The notes: a model not told the origin generated them from the letters alone. 64,000 nt of DNA from Mucilaginibacter mallensis (GCF_900105165.1 NZ_LT629740.1:4712001-4776000), one strand, 5' to 3'. Numbered from the stretch's first letter, positions 1 through 10,125 are shown. Numbers and translations are program-made.

Positions 1-1431
1 CAAAAGCTACGCGGAATGTTTGCTTTTGCACTTTATGATAAGGCAAAAGCATTAACCTATCTGGTACGTGACACAGCGGGCATAAAACCCCTATATTATC
101 ATATTGAAAACGGACAGCTAAGCTTTTCATCCGAAGTAAAAGCCTTAAAAACTGCCGGTATAGCTACCCAGACCGACAGCCAATGGCAGGTACGTTTTTT
201 AGCATTTGGGCACATACCCGAGCCCTATACCACATTAAAAAACGTATTCAGCCTGCCTAAAGGTCACTTTTTATGCTGGGATAATAACAAAAGCACGTTT
301 ACAAGCGGTGAATATTATACACATGTAAAAGAATCATACATCACCAACGAAAATGAAGCTAAACAGCTCTTACATGATGCGCTAACATCTTCAATCGACC
401 GCCAGTTGATAGCTGACGCGCAGGTTGGTGTTTTTTTAAGCGGGGGTATTGATTCGAGCCTTATTACTTTACTTGCAAACGCGCGAAAAACAACTCGGTT
501 AAAAACTATATCCATATTTTTTAACGAAAAGGCTTATGATGAAAGCGCCTATCAAAATGTAGTATTTAATGAAATACAGGGCGAAAAGTTTACGCATTTG
601 GTAAAACAGCACGATTTCGAAGAATCTTTTCCGCAAATACTGGCTGCTATGGATATGCCTACAACCGATGGCATTAATACCTGGTTCATCAGTAAATATG
701 CCCAGCAGGATGGCTTAAAAGCCGTACTTTCAGGCCTTGGTGCCGACGAACTATTTGGTGGGTATCCATCTTTTAACAGGATACAATATTTAAGATCTTT
801 AAGAAAGATACCTGCACAGCTGGTTTCACTTGCATTACCTTTTGCGCCTGATCAGTATAAAAAAATAGAATTTTTATCGCATAATCATCCCCTGGCCGAT
901 TATCTTTTATTGCGCGGGCTATTTACCCCTGCCGATATAGCCAAGATACTTAATACTGATGTTAAGCAGGTTACTGATATATTATTTAGCGATACTATTA
1001 CATCAGGCTGCAAGCATTATGATGAGGAATATGCCGCCTGGATGGAAACAAACCTTTACATGCAGAATCAACTATTACGGGATACAGATATAATGAGCAT
1101 GAGCCACGGCTTAGAAGTAAGAGTTCCTTTTCTTGATGAGGATTTCCACCGTTTAACCATGCGTATCTCACCTGATATTAGGTTCAGCAAAATACAGGGT
1201 AAAAAACTATTGATTGATAGCTTTAAAGATATACTGCCCGAAAAGATTTGGAACAGGCCAAAAATGGGTTTCTCATTCCCGCTGCAACAATGGATGCAAC
1301 AACTCCCTGCAACTAGCAATTACAACCTGTACCAGGGAAAAACAGCACAAAACGTGATTAAAAAATTTAAAGAAAATAAGGTGCATTGGTCAAAAAGCTT
1401 TGCATTATACCAGCTAAAAACGCATGAGTAA
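1..1431 (+). CDS. asnB: Asparagine synthase (glutamine-hydrolysing), 5'-truncated by window edge
   Basis: Amidates aspartate or, in surface-polysaccharide loci, often a sugar acid or peptide carboxylate, using glutamine and ATP. The frame is open from base 1 (QKLRG before the Met at 16), and LRGMFAFALYD is an internal motif of the N-terminal glutamine amidotransferase domain, so roughly the first 110-120 residues lie outside the window. The synthetase domain carries the ATP-pyrophosphatase PP-loop SGGIDSS at residues 142-148 counted from the Met at 16, and later LGADELFGGY and EVRVPFLDEDF, all typical of AsnB. It overlaps the next glycosyltransferase by 8 bases (ATGAGTAA), which places it in the polysaccharide operon. 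A role in modifying the glycan rather than free asparagine supply is inference. Confidence 0.92.
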   Translation, partial: QKLRGMFAFALYDKAKALTYLVRDTAGIKPLYYHIENGQLSFSSEVKALKTAGIATQTDSQWQVRFLAFGHIPEPYTTLKNVFSLPKGHFLCWDNNKSTFTSGEYYTHVKESYITNENEAKQLLHDALTSSIDRQLIADAQVGVFLSGGIDSSLITLLANARKTTRLKTISIFFNEKAYDESAYQNVVFNEIQGEKFTHLVKQHDFEESFPQILAAMDMPTTDGINTWFISKYAQQDGLKAVLSGLGADELFGGYPSFNRIQYLRSLRKIPAQLVSLALPFAPDQYKKIEFLSHNHPLADYLLLRGLFTPADIAKILNTDVKQVTDILFSDTITSGCKHYDEEYAAWMETNLYMQNQLLRDTDIMSMSHGLEVRVPFLDEDFHRLTMRISPDIRFSKIQGKKLLIDSFKDILPEKIWNRPKMGFSFPLQQWMQQLPATSNYNLYQGKTAQNVIKKFKENKVHWSKSFALYQLKTHE

Positions 1432-2554
1432 AAAAGTAATGCTTTTTAGTTTACAAACGTTCAGCACAACGGGCGGCATTCAAAAAATGACCCGCACGCT
1501 TGCGCATTCTCTATACCATGTCGCCAAAGAAAATAACTGGGATTTTAAAATGCTTGCGGCCTATGATGCAGATCATGACCTGATGCCGCAATACCTGCCC
1601 TCAGAAAATTTCAGGGGCTTTAACTCAAACAGGATTAGCTTTGTGCTACAATCGCTAAAAGAAGCAGCAAAGGCTGATGTTATTATATTAAGCCATATTA
1701 ACCTGGCATTTATTGGCGTAATTATAAAAACAATTAACCCAAAATGTAAGGTATGGCTCATAGCGCATGGTATTGAGGTTTGGCGGCCGTTATCAAAGTT
1801 AAAAAAAGTACTTTTATCAAAATGCGATAAGGTTATATCCGTGAGCAATTTCACACGGCAGCAGGTAATTACAATGCATAATGCTGATGCGGCCAAAAGC
1901 TTTGTTTTAAACAACGCGATAGATCCTTTCATGAAATTGCCGCATACATTTTCAAAACCGCAAAGCCTGCTTACCAAATATGGTTTAACCGGTAACGAAC
2001 CTTTAATATTTACCCTAACAAGGCTGGCAGCCTCGGAGCAATACAAGGGTCATGAGCAGGTTATAAAAGCTATAGGCAAACTAAAAAACAAATTACCAGC
2101 TATTAAATATATGCTCTCCGGGCAATATGATACTGAAGAGGGCATACGCATAAAAGAACTTATAGCAGCAAATAACGTACAAGAGCAGGTAATATTAACG
2201 GGCTTTGTAGCCGAAAAAGATTTGTCTGATCATTTTTTGTTAGCCGATCTGTTTGTGCTGCCCAGTAAAAAGGAAGGTTTCGGAATTGTGTTTATTGAAG
2301 CGCTGGCATGTGGCCTACCCGTTATTTGCGGTAATGCCGATGGCAGTATTGATGCCATACGCAACGGCGAACTGGGCAAAGCAATTGATGTAAACAACAT
2401 AACCGAACTGGAAGAGGCAATAACCGAAAGCCTAAAAGTGCCGCTAACATTACAACAACGCGAAAATCTGCAGCAACAATGTTTGCTTCATTTTAATGAA
2501 CAGGATTATATGAATAAATTACAGCAATTATTAAATGACGGATCAATCAGCTAA
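1424..2554 (+). CDS. Glycosyltransferase family 4
   Basis: Cytoplasmic retaining glycosyltransferase of the GT-B fold. The N-terminal Rossmann half opens with a strand followed by a Gly-rich loop (TTGGIQKMTR). The C-terminal half holds the nucleotide-sugar site, with the E-x7-E signature in EGFGIVFIEALACG near residues 283-296. The 376 aa length is usual for GT4. The start overlaps asnB by 8 bases and the end overlaps the exporter permease by 20 bases, so translation is probably coupled. Donor and acceptor cannot be read from the sequence. Confidence 0.88.
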   Translation: MSKKVMLFSLQTFSTTGGIQKMTRTLAHSLYHVAKENNWDFKMLAAYDADHDLMPQYLPSENFRGFNSNRISFVLQSLKEAAKADVIILSHINLAFIGVIIKTINPKCKVWLIAHGIEVWRPLSKLKKVLLSKCDKVISVSNFTRQQVITMHNADAAKSFVLNNAIDPFMKLPHTFSKPQSLLTKYGLTGNEPLIFTLTRLAASEQYKGHEQVIKAIGKLKNKLPAIKYMLSGQYDTEEGIRIKELIAANNVQEQVILTGFVAEKDLSDHFLLADLFVLPSKKEGFGIVFIEALACGLPVICGNADGSIDAIRNGELGKAIDVNNITELEEAITESLKVPLTLQQRENLQQQCLLHFNEQDYMNKLQQLLNDGSIS

Positions 2555-3404
2555 TAAAGAGCATTGGGATATTGAGATCAGCGCTAAAAGCAGTCTGCTT
2601 GACCTAAAGCTGAAGGATACCTGGCATTACCGCGACCTGCTTTTTCTGCTGGTACGCCGCGATTTTGTATCATTTTATAAGCAAACCATATTGGGCCCGC
2701 TTTGGTTTTTTATACAGCCCATAGTTACCATTTTAATTTATAACCTGGTATTCAGCAACCTGGCCGGTATAAAAACGCCGGGGGTACCAGCCCCGCTCTT
2801 CTATTTGGCAGGCACTATCCTCTGGAATTATTTTTCAGATTGTCTTACAAAAACATCCACCGTGTTTAAAGATAACGCGGCCATGTTGGGTAAGGTTTAT
2901 TTCCCAAGGCTTATTATGCCCTTAAGTATTGTGCTATCAAATCTGGTAAGATTTGCTGTTCAGTTCATTTTATTTATAGTACTCATCGGCATTTATTATG
3001 CAAAAGGCATTGTTCTTATTCCAACCGGTATAATATTGCTATTTCCTTTGCTTATCATTCTTATTGCGGCTCTGGGTCTTGGTTTAGGCATGATCATATC
3101 AGCTGTTACCACAAAATACCGCGATCTGGCCTTTGTGGTGACATTCGCTGTGCCTTTGTTAATGTATACTACTACCGTTATTTATCCCTTATCAACCGCT
3201 ATTACTAAATATCCCAAATACAGCTGGATAATAAAATATAACCCCGTAACCCCAGTGATCGAAACTTTCAGATATGGATTCTTCGGCACCGGTGATTTTA
3301 CCTGGGGCCTGTTAGGATATAGCTGTGCAGTAACTGCTGTTATACTCTTTTTGGGTATAGTTATTTTTAATAAAGTAGAAAGAACCTTTGTTGATACCGT
3401 GTAA
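2535..3404 (+). CDS. wzm: Polysaccharide ABC exporter, permease subunit (Wzm type)
   Basis: Inner-membrane half of an ABC-2 type exporter that moves undecaprenyl-linked polysaccharide or teichoic-acid-like glycan out of the cytoplasm. It is 289 aa with a cytosolic N-terminus, the family motif KDTWHYRDLLFLLVRRDF ahead of the first helix, about six hydrophobic segments (around residues 55-80, 90-110, 130-155, 160-190, 205-225, 255-275), and a conserved QTILGPLWFFIQP stretch. The stop overlaps the ATPase start by one base (TAATG). The pairing with the next gene makes the assignment firm. The cargo is inferred from the neighbouring glycosyltransferases. Confidence 0.9.
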   Translation: MTDQSANKEHWDIEISAKSSLLDLKLKDTWHYRDLLFLLVRRDFVSFYKQTILGPLWFFIQPIVTILIYNLVFSNLAGIKTPGVPAPLFYLAGTILWNYFSDCLTKTSTVFKDNAAMLGKVYFPRLIMPLSIVLSNLVRFAVQFILFIVLIGIYYAKGIVLIPTGIILLFPLLIILIAALGLGLGMIISAVTTKYRDLAFVVTFAVPLLMYTTTVIYPLSTAITKYPKYSWIIKYNPVTPVIETFRYGFFGTGDFTWGLLGYSCAVTAVILFLGIVIFNKVERTFVDTV

Positions 3405-4648
3405 TGACTAAAGTTATAAAAGCAGAAGGGCTGTCAAAAGCATACCAGTTAGGCGATTTTGGTACAGGCACCGTCTCGCGCGATCTGGAGCGCTTTTGGG
3501 CACGGATGCGTGGAAAAGAAGATCCCTTTCTTAAAATTGGCGAAACAAACGACCGTACAGTAAAAAGCGAAAGCGATATTGTATGGAGTATAAAAGACAT
3601 GAACTTTGAGATTGAACAGGGTGATGCCGTGGGCATTATTGGCCGCAATGGCGCAGGCAAAAGCACACTGCTTAAAGTACTAAGCCGCGTTACCTCCCCT
3701 ACAACAGGCTCCGTAAAAATAAAGGGCCGTATAGCAAGCTTGCTCGAAGTTGGTACAGGCTTTCACCCTGAATTAACCGGGCGTGAAAACATATTTTTAA
3801 ATGGTGCCATACTTGGCATGCGCAAAACCGAGATCAAACGCAAGTTTGATGAGATAGTAGCATTTGCCGGGGTTGAACGTTATATTGATACTCCTGTAAA
3901 ACGCTACTCATCGGGTATGTATGTGCGCCTGGCTTTTGCAGTTGCAGCGCATTTAGAATCAGAAATTCTTATAGTTGATGAAGTATTAGCCGTAGGCGAT
4001 GCTGAATTTCAAAAGAAATGCCTGGGCAAAATGGGCGACATCAGCAAAGGCGAAGGCAGAACAGTATTGTTTGTGAGCCACAATATGGGTGCTGTAAATT
4101 CACTTTGCACCAGCGGTATCTATTTAAAAAATGGTATGATCGAAAAACGGGGCGATATCGTTTCTGTTATACAACACTATAATTCGGTTAACCAAACGCT
4201 GTCTGCCGCCAATAGCTCAACTTCTTCAAAACCTCAGATCACCCAGGTGGTAATTGATGCTGATGAGATCATAAATGGCAATTTAAAGTGCACTGTATTC
4301 TTTAATTCACCATTTGTAATCGACTCGCCGAATGTGGGTGTGGTAATTAAAACAGCATTTGGCAATCCTGTATTTGGCACAAATTTTAAGCTTCACGCAC
4401 TTAACCATACTAATACACCTGTACAAAATGGCCAGGCTACACTGTTTGTTCCTGATTTGCCATTGCATTACGGAACTTACTTGTTAAGTGCCTTTTTAGG
4501 CGATGATCAAACCGATTTTGATCTGAAAATAGATTATTTAACTTTTGATTTCTTCCCTAAAAACAAATTGCTGCACCAATATAATATCGAAGATATTGGC
4601 GCAGTTCAGGTTAATGCCGATTGGTCGCTTTTAGCCGATCGCACTTAA
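3404..4648 (+). CDS. wzt: Polysaccharide ABC exporter, ATP-binding subunit (Wzt type)
   Basis: Energises export of the glycan through the preceding permease. The nucleotide-binding domain has Walker A GRNGAGKST at about residues 79-87, a signature YSSGMYVRLAFA near 168, Walker B ILIVDEVLAVGD near 188-199, and the switch histidine in FVSHNMG. An insertion of about 25 residues after the first strand (FWARMRGKEDPFLKIG) is common in Wzt/TagH proteins. After about residue 255 comes a beta-rich domain of about 150 residues ending at 414. This matches the Wzt C-terminal domain, which in characterised systems recognises the modified non-reducing end of the chain. The one-base overlap with the permease indicates coupled expression. 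Confidence 0.92.
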   Translation: MTKVIKAEGLSKAYQLGDFGTGTVSRDLERFWARMRGKEDPFLKIGETNDRTVKSESDIVWSIKDMNFEIEQGDAVGIIGRNGAGKSTLLKVLSRVTSPTTGSVKIKGRIASLLEVGTGFHPELTGRENIFLNGAILGMRKTEIKRKFDEIVAFAGVERYIDTPVKRYSSGMYVRLAFAVAAHLESEILIVDEVLAVGDAEFQKKCLGKMGDISKGEGRTVLFVSHNMGAVNSLCTSGIYLKNGMIEKRGDIVSVIQHYNSVNQTLSAANSSTSSKPQITQVVIDADEIINGNLKCTVFFNSPFVIDSPNVGVVIKTAFGNPVFGTNFKLHALNHTNTPVQNGQATLFVPDLPLHYGTYLLSAFLGDDQTDFDLKIDYLTFDFFPKNKLLHQYNIEDIGAVQVNADWSLLADRT

Positions 4649-4657
4649 TTATTTCAA

Positions 4658-5203
4658 TTGAAACGACATTTTAAAATAGCAAGCTTTTTTAGAATTTTAT
4701 CTGCCAGGATAGCTGGGATAGATATTAACTATGCTGTTAAATTACATCCGCGCGTAACTTTAAAGCTTACATTTTTAAACAGGAGTACCGGTGCAATCAG
4801 CATAGCTGAGGATTGTGAAATAGGAACAGGAGCTGTCCTAAACTCATACGGCGGAAAAATTAACATAGCGCAATTTGTATATATTGGTGAATACGTGGTA
4901 ATATATGGCCATGGAGGGGTAGAAATTGGTGCGAAAACATTAATAGCAATGCACACCTGTATAGTTTCATCTAACCATACGGTGCCCGGTCAAAGTATCC
5001 CCATTAGGTCAATGCCCGATATATTACTACCGGTTAAAATAGGTTCAGATGTTTGGATTGGTGCCGGTTGCAAAATATTAGGCGGTGTTACTATTGGCGA
5101 TGGTTGTGTAATTGGGGCAGGTTCGGTAGTAACAAAAGATCTGCCGCCTTACAGTATCAGCGTTGGTAACCCGGCCAGAGTTATTAAATACCGTGAAGAA
5201 TAA
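4658..5203 (+). CDS. Acyltransferase, left-handed beta-helix (hexapeptide repeat)
   Basis: Probably O- or N-acetylates a sugar of the polysaccharide with acetyl-CoA as donor. The 181 aa protein is built of hexapeptide repeats ([LIV]-G-x4), for example [29 protein letters not shown] and [13 protein letters not shown], and has the xat-family loop SSNHTVPGQ with the expected catalytic histidine. It ends in [14 protein letters not shown], the usual end of the family. The only reasonable start is TTG at 4658 (MKRHFK); no ATG lies nearby and the previous stop is 10 bases upstream. Confidence 0.85.
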   Translation: MKRHFKIASFFRILSARIAGIDINYAVKLHPRVTLKLTFLNRSTGAISIAEDCEIGTGAVLNSYGGKINIAQFVYIGEYVVIYGHGGVEIGAKTLIAMHTCIVSSNHTVPGQSIPIRSMPDILLPVKIGSDVWIGAGCKILGGVTIGDGCVIGAGSVVTKDLPPYSISVGNPARVIKYREE

Positions 5204-5215
5204 ACTGCATATTAC

Positions 5216-6160
5216 TTGAGTTTAAATAACAACATACCTGCTGTATCGGTAATTATACCAACCTATAATCCCGGTTTAGAAAATCTTCAGCAAACGTTAA
5301 ATGGCTTAAAAAATCAAGACCTACCTGTAGATTCATGGGAATGTATCATTGTAGATAACGCCTCGGTTAACAATACACTTCAATTAATTGATACCGGCTG
5401 GCATCCCAATTTCAGAATTGTTAAAGAAAGCAGGCAAGGATTAACTTTTGCACGATTAAAAGGTTACGAAGAAAGCAAAGCTAACCTGATTATACTGGTA
5501 GACGATGATAACATCTTAGCTCCTGATTATTTATCAATAGCGCTGTCTTTATTTAATAAACACCCAAAACTTGGTGTTGCAGGTGGTAAAAGCATCGGTG
5601 TTTTTGAAAGCCAGCCCGACGAATGGTTTCAGCAATTCTATAGTTTAGTTGCGGTAAGGCCACATGAGCAGCCACAAACTATTACCGGTAATTTATCAAA
5701 CGGTTATCCACCCATCGCCCCTATTGGTGCAGGCATGATATTAAGCCGTAAATGTTTTGAACAATATTATAATTATATCAAATCAAACAAAAGCATAGTA
5801 AAAGACAGAACAGGCAATAACTTAAGCTCCGGAGGTGATAATGAGATCAATATCATCGCTTTAAAAAACGGATTTAAAGTCGGCTATTTTCCCGAATTAA
5901 GCTTACAACACCTTATAAATAATGGCCGCTTAGCCGTCCCGTATCTGAAAAGATTAAATTATTCATCCAATAACTCGTGGGTAAAGGTCTTATATGCCCA
6001 TGATCTGTGCCCGTGGAAACCTATTTCTCCACTAGGCGTCATACCCAGGAACATCAAAGCGTTTTTCAATTATAAACCATGGAAAAGCCCGGCAAATGCC
6101 ATTAAGTACCATGGTGCCCGCGGATTATTCAAAGGCTTGTCTGAACTAACAGAATCATAA
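5216..6160 (+). CDS. Glycosyltransferase family 2
   Basis: Inverting GT-A fold transferase, presumed cytoplasmic at the membrane. It shows the N-terminal SVIIPTYNPG strand-loop, a VDNAS nucleotide-binding segment and the metal-binding LVDDDN (DxD) near residue 97-102. A later SSGGDNEI segment resembles the ED acceptor/catalytic motif in variant form. The 314 aa protein has no clear membrane helix. The start is TTG at 5216, since no ATG precedes the conserved strand. The 12-base gap from the acyltransferase fits one operon. Sugar specificity is unknown. Confidence 0.85.
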   Translation: MSLNNNIPAVSVIIPTYNPGLENLQQTLNGLKNQDLPVDSWECIIVDNASVNNTLQLIDTGWHPNFRIVKESRQGLTFARLKGYEESKANLIILVDDDNILAPDYLSIALSLFNKHPKLGVAGGKSIGVFESQPDEWFQQFYSLVAVRPHEQPQTITGNLSNGYPPIAPIGAGMILSRKCFEQYYNYIKSNKSIVKDRTGNNLSSGGDNEINIIALKNGFKVGYFPELSLQHLINNGRLAVPYLKRLNYSSNNSWVKVLYAHDLCPWKPISPLGVIPRNIKAFFNYKPWKSPANAIKYHGARGLFKGLSELTES

Positions 6161-6177
6161 GTCTTAACCTTTGGCTA

Positions 6178-7134
6178 ATGTCAAACGTTAAACAATTATA
6201 TTACCCCCCCATCTTGCAACGATTAATAAACTTCTTATACCGCACCCCAAAATCAAAATTAAAAACCTATAAGCGTTTTGGAGGCTACTATAATTACCAA
6301 AAAGTAATTAACGGCAATAAGCAAATGAAAAGGGCAGCGTACAAGTTACCCATATCCCCAAGCTATGCCGATGGTTTGCCTGTTTATTTTTTAACGGGTA
6401 AAAAATACATCCACCAAACCTTGTTTTGTATAAGCTCTCTTTTAAAGGTAAGTACAGAAAGATTTCATTTTGTACTTATTGACGATGGAACTTTTACGCC
6501 TGCAATAGCTGATTTGATTTCAACAAAATTACCCGGAGCTACCATAGTAACTAACGACCAGATAAACACCAACCTGGAAAAACATTTACCTGCTGATAAG
6601 TACCCTGTTTTACACCATAAACGTAGCGTATATCCGCATATTAAAAAAATGCTGGATGTTCATACCGCCGGTATAAGCGATTGGAAACTCGTATTGGACT
6701 CCGATATGCTTTTCTGGAAAGAGCCCAAAGCCATGATTAACTGGCTTAAAAACCCCGACAGTCCATTACATATGGTTGATACTGTAAATAGCTATGGCTA
6801 TTCACCCGCACTCATGCATGAACTATGCGGATCAGAAATTCCAAAACTGATCAATGTGGGTGCTATTGGCTTAAACACTACCACTTTAAACTGGGATGCC
6901 ATAGAGTTTTGGGTAAAAACACTTGAAGAAAAAGAAGGCACCAGCTATTATCTTGAGCAAGCATTATCGGCTATGCTTATAGGGCAAACACCATCGGTAG
7001 TTTTAGATAAGGACGACTATAAAGTAAACCCGTCTGCTGCCGACCTGCAACAAACAGCAAACACGTTACATCATTATGTCGATCTGTCAAAAGAAATATA
7101 TTTGAAGAACGCCTGGAAATTGATACATGAATAG
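6178..7134 (+). CDS. Putative GT-A type glycosyltransferase
   Basis: Unassigned 318 aa protein with features of a nucleotide-diphospho-sugar transferase: a strand GLPVYFLTGKKYIHQTLFCI near the start of the catalytic region, FVLIDDG, and a DSD metal motif (WKLVLDSDMLFWKEP) around residue 175-185, like GT8-type or related GT-A enzymes. A region with AIGLN (INVGAIGLN) fits the acceptor side. It overlaps the next GT2 gene by 8 bases, supporting a role in the same glycan. I do not recognise a named family, so glycosyltransferase is inferred from motif layout and context. Confidence 0.6.
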   Translation: MSNVKQLYYPPILQRLINFLYRTPKSKLKTYKRFGGYYNYQKVINGNKQMKRAAYKLPISPSYADGLPVYFLTGKKYIHQTLFCISSLLKVSTERFHFVLIDDGTFTPAIADLISTKLPGATIVTNDQINTNLEKHLPADKYPVLHHKRSVYPHIKKMLDVHTAGISDWKLVLDSDMLFWKEPKAMINWLKNPDSPLHMVDTVNSYGYSPALMHELCGSEIPKLINVGAIGLNTTTLNWDAIEFWVKTLEEKEGTSYYLEQALSAMLIGQTPSVVLDKDDYKVNPSAADLQQTANTLHHYVDLSKEIYLKNAWKLIHE

Positions 7135-8086
7135 CCCTTTAGTTTCCATTTGCATGCCCGCTTATAATGCTGGATCATATATTATCGAATCAATTAATTC
7201 GGTCATTGATCAATCCTATAAAAATTGGGAACTGATCATCGTAAATGATGGATCTACCGACAATACAAGTGAACAGCTTGAAAAATTAAAGGATGATAGA
7301 ATAAAAATCTATCACCAGGAGAATAAGGGTCAATGCACTGCTGCTAATAAAGCATTCTCATTATCTAAAGGCGAACTGATAAAGTTTATGGATGCCGATG
7401 ATTTGATATCTCCTGATTTCATTAAAAACCAGGTTGAAGTTATCGCCGGTAGTGAAAAAACAATCGCTTCAGCTTCCTGGGGGCGATTCTACAATAACGA
7501 TTTAAATACTTTCAAGCTAGTAACAGATAGCATTAAAAGCGATAGGGCACCGATTGATTGGCTGGTTGAATCAATGACCGGAAAGCAGGTCATGTTGCAA
7601 TGTGCCTTATGGCTGATCCCAAGGCCTATATTAACCGTATCAGGCTTATGGAACGAAAAACTGTCATTAATAAACGACTTTGAATTTTTTATAAGAGTAT
7701 TCTTAAAAGCCGAAAAAATCAGCTACGCCGACGATGCCATATTGTATTACAGAAGCGGCTTAAATCAGTCTTTATCCGGATTGAAATCTAAAAAGGGAGC
7801 TGAATCTGCTTATGAATCGATCGATTTAGGCGTTAAACATATGTTGGACTATGAATCTAGTCCTCGTATAAGAAACCTCGCAGCCAATCATTTTCAACAT
7901 TTTGTCTATGATTTTTATCCATCGCATGCATCTGTTACCAACAAGGCGGAACAAAAAATTAAAGACTTTGGCGGTTCCAGTATTTCATATGCTTCCAGAG
8001 GTTACACTAAAATATTAACACAAATCATTGGCTGGAAAGCTTGTAAAAAAATCAAGTACACTTTATCAGCATTTAAAAATTGTTAA
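7127..8086 (+). CDS. Glycosyltransferase family 2
   Basis: GT-A inverting transferase of 319 aa. Residues 5-110 form a textbook GT2 core: VSICMPAYNAG, the helix ESINSVIDQSYKNWELIIVNDGSTDNT, and the DxD motif FMDADDLI near 87-94. The middle holds LSLINDFEFFIRV, a variant of the acceptor-site ED motif. The start overlaps the preceding gene by 8 bases. No membrane helix is obvious. Function in assembling the repeat unit is inferred from the neighbours. Confidence 0.88.
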   Translation: MNSPLVSICMPAYNAGSYIIESINSVIDQSYKNWELIIVNDGSTDNTSEQLEKLKDDRIKIYHQENKGQCTAANKAFSLSKGELIKFMDADDLISPDFIKNQVEVIAGSEKTIASASWGRFYNNDLNTFKLVTDSIKSDRAPIDWLVESMTGKQVMLQCALWLIPRPILTVSGLWNEKLSLINDFEFFIRVFLKAEKISYADDAILYYRSGLNQSLSGLKSKKGAESAYESIDLGVKHMLDYESSPRIRNLAANHFQHFVYDFYPSHASVTNKAEQKIKDFGGSSISYASRGYTKILTQIIGWKACKKIKYTLSAFKNC

Positions 8087-8097
8087 ATCTATAAATA

Positions 8098-9075
8098 ATG
8101 CCTACCTGTAGAGTTTACCTGTTTACCTATGATCGCAATGAAATGCTTAAACGGGCTATTGCCAGTTTAATTGGTCAAACATTTACAGATTGGGTATGCG
8201 AGCTGCACAATGATTTGCCCGGCAATACTTTTCCCGAAGAATACGTAAGATCACTGGGCGACGACCGCTTCATCATAAAAACTCATCCTGTAAATTTAGG
8301 TACTACCCAATCATTCAACCTGGCTTTTGCCGGTTGCGACGAAGATTACGCCACCATGCTTGAAGATGACAACTGGTGGGAACCTACTTTTTTAGAGGAG
8401 ATGATCCGGGTAATGGAGAAGGACAACAGCATAGCTGTTAGCTGGTGCAATATGCATATCTGGAAAGAGAATGAAGACCGTACCTGGCATGATACCGGCA
8501 AAACTATCTGGCCTGTTAACCATGATCGTTTCTTTACCTGGCCTCAGCCATCACAGGCATTAGGGCATCTTCACTCTACTGGTGCAATGTTGTACAGGGG
8601 TAGTAAAGCTGCACAATACCAGATCCCTCCCGGCTCCTTATCAAACGCGGTAGAAGTTATCAGGGAAAGGGCTTTTGAACACCCTATATTTTTAAATTCA
8701 AAAGTATTGGCCAACTTTTCGCAAACGCTGGTTACCAGCCAAACAAAGGACAAAATAAAATGGACAGGCACACTGATCATGACAGTGGCATCATACATTA
8801 ACAGCAGCAGTAACCCAAAGGCCACAACAAAACAGTTGCTGGAGTTTTACCGTACACGGCGGCCATCGCCTGTAGCGGTATTTTTCCTGGCGGTTTGCTT
8901 CTACCTCAAAAAACCATCATTACTGCTTAATTTAAATGCTAATGATTGGTACAGAACTATAAGATGGTGCGTGGGGAATATAGCCAACATAAAACCTATG
9001 GCGGCATACTTAAAAAGCCAGGAAGAAACCTGGAAATATCTAAAAGCCAATACAAAACAATTCGAATCAGTTTAA
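8098..9075 (+). CDS. Glycosyltransferase family 2 (divergent)
   Basis: A 325 aa GT-A-like enzyme beginning CRVYLFTYDRNEMLKRAIAS and reaching TMLEDDNWWEP near residue 85-95, the DxD site in the form EDDN. The N-terminal Rossmann-like region with LIGQTFTDW is typical of GT2. The C-terminal 100 residues are mixed helical with one possible membrane-associated stretch (VAVFFLAVCFYLKK near residue 258-271). It lies 11 bases after the previous gene and 16 before the next. Substrate is unknown. Confidence 0.8.
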   Translation: MPTCRVYLFTYDRNEMLKRAIASLIGQTFTDWVCELHNDLPGNTFPEEYVRSLGDDRFIIKTHPVNLGTTQSFNLAFAGCDEDYATMLEDDNWWEPTFLEEMIRVMEKDNSIAVSWCNMHIWKENEDRTWHDTGKTIWPVNHDRFFTWPQPSQALGHLHSTGAMLYRGSKAAQYQIPPGSLSNAVEVIRERAFEHPIFLNSKVLANFSQTLVTSQTKDKIKWTGTLIMTVASYINSSSNPKATTKQLLEFYRTRRPSPVAVFFLAVCFYLKKPSLLLNLNANDWYRTIRWCVGNIANIKPMAAYLKSQEETWKYLKANTKQFESV

Positions 9076-9091
9076 TTACCAGCCAATACAA

Positions 9092-10111
9092 ATGCGCATA
9101 CTCTTAATTATGAATCCCGGTATCCCCGTTCCTCCTAAATTATACGGAGGGATTGAACGTATTGTATACCTGTTAGCCGAAGAGTACCACAGGCTTGGCC
9201 ATGAAGTTACATTGCTTGCCGGGCCAGAATCCTATTGCAGCGGCACTACTATCACCTTTGGTTCAAACAAAGCCAAACAAAGTAAATGGGATAGTATAAA
9301 AGAGATTGCATTTGCCTGGAAGTTCTTAAAAACCCGTCATAAGGATTTTGATCTCATCCATAATTTCGGGCGGTTGATCTATTTTTTACCTATTCTAAAT
9401 AGCCCGGCAAATAAAATAATGTCGTACCAGCGGCAGATATCAACTAAAGGAATAGAATTCATGTCTGCCAGAGCAAAGCACCTCACTTTTACCGGCTGCA
9501 GCAATTACTGCGTATCCACCGGTAATGTTGCAGGCAGATGGGCAACGGTGTATAATGCACTCGACTTTTCAAAATACGACCTGAAGGATACCGTACCTGC
9601 TGACGCGCCATTAATGTTCCTGGGCCGCCTTGATGAAATTAAAGGTTTGCATACAGCAATGGATGTCGCCAAAGCTACAGGTTCCAAATTATGGATAGGC
9701 GGCAACATACCCACTACTCCAGATAACTATGCTTATTATAAAAGGGAAATTGAGCCCCGGATTGATGGTGAGCAGATCATTTATCTTGGAGAATTAGATG
9801 ACGAACAAAAAAACAATTATCTCGGCAAAGCAAGAGCTGTATTATTCCCCATACAATGGGATGAGCCATTTGGTATTGTAATGATTGAGGCCATGGCATG
9901 CGGCACCCCGGTTATTGCCTTTAAAAGAGGTTCTGTACCCGAAGTAGTTGATGAAGGTATAACCGGCAATGTGGTAACTACTGCAGATCAAATGATCAGC
10001 GCGATTTCCGGTTTAAACAATATTAACAGATCGGCGTGCAGATTACGAGCTTATAATAAATTTAATATTAATAAGATCGCCAAAGACTATTTAAATTTAT
10101 ATGAGCATTAA
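9092..10111 (+). CDS. Glycosyltransferase family 4
   Basis: Retaining GT-B transferase of 339 aa. The N-terminus MRILLIMNPGIPVPPKLYGG with GGIERIVYLLAEEYHRLGHEV is the usual GT4 acceptor-side opening. The C-terminal domain has FLGRLDEIKG and the E-x7-E signature DEPFGIVMIEAMACGTPVIAF near residues 259-279, followed by GSVPEVV. The presence of both halves and the intact donor site argue for an active enzyme. It sits inside the polysaccharide operon, with a 14-base gap to the next gene. Confidence 0.9.
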   Translation: MRILLIMNPGIPVPPKLYGGIERIVYLLAEEYHRLGHEVTLLAGPESYCSGTTITFGSNKAKQSKWDSIKEIAFAWKFLKTRHKDFDLIHNFGRLIYFLPILNSPANKIMSYQRQISTKGIEFMSARAKHLTFTGCSNYCVSTGNVAGRWATVYNALDFSKYDLKDTVPADAPLMFLGRLDEIKGLHTAMDVAKATGSKLWIGGNIPTTPDNYAYYKREIEPRIDGEQIIYLGELDDEQKNNYLGKARAVLFPIQWDEPFGIVMIEAMACGTPVIAFKRGSVPEVVDEGITGNVVTTADQMISAISGLNNINRSACRLRAYNKFNINKIAKDYLNLYEH

Positions 10112-10125
10112 TCATATTAATAATA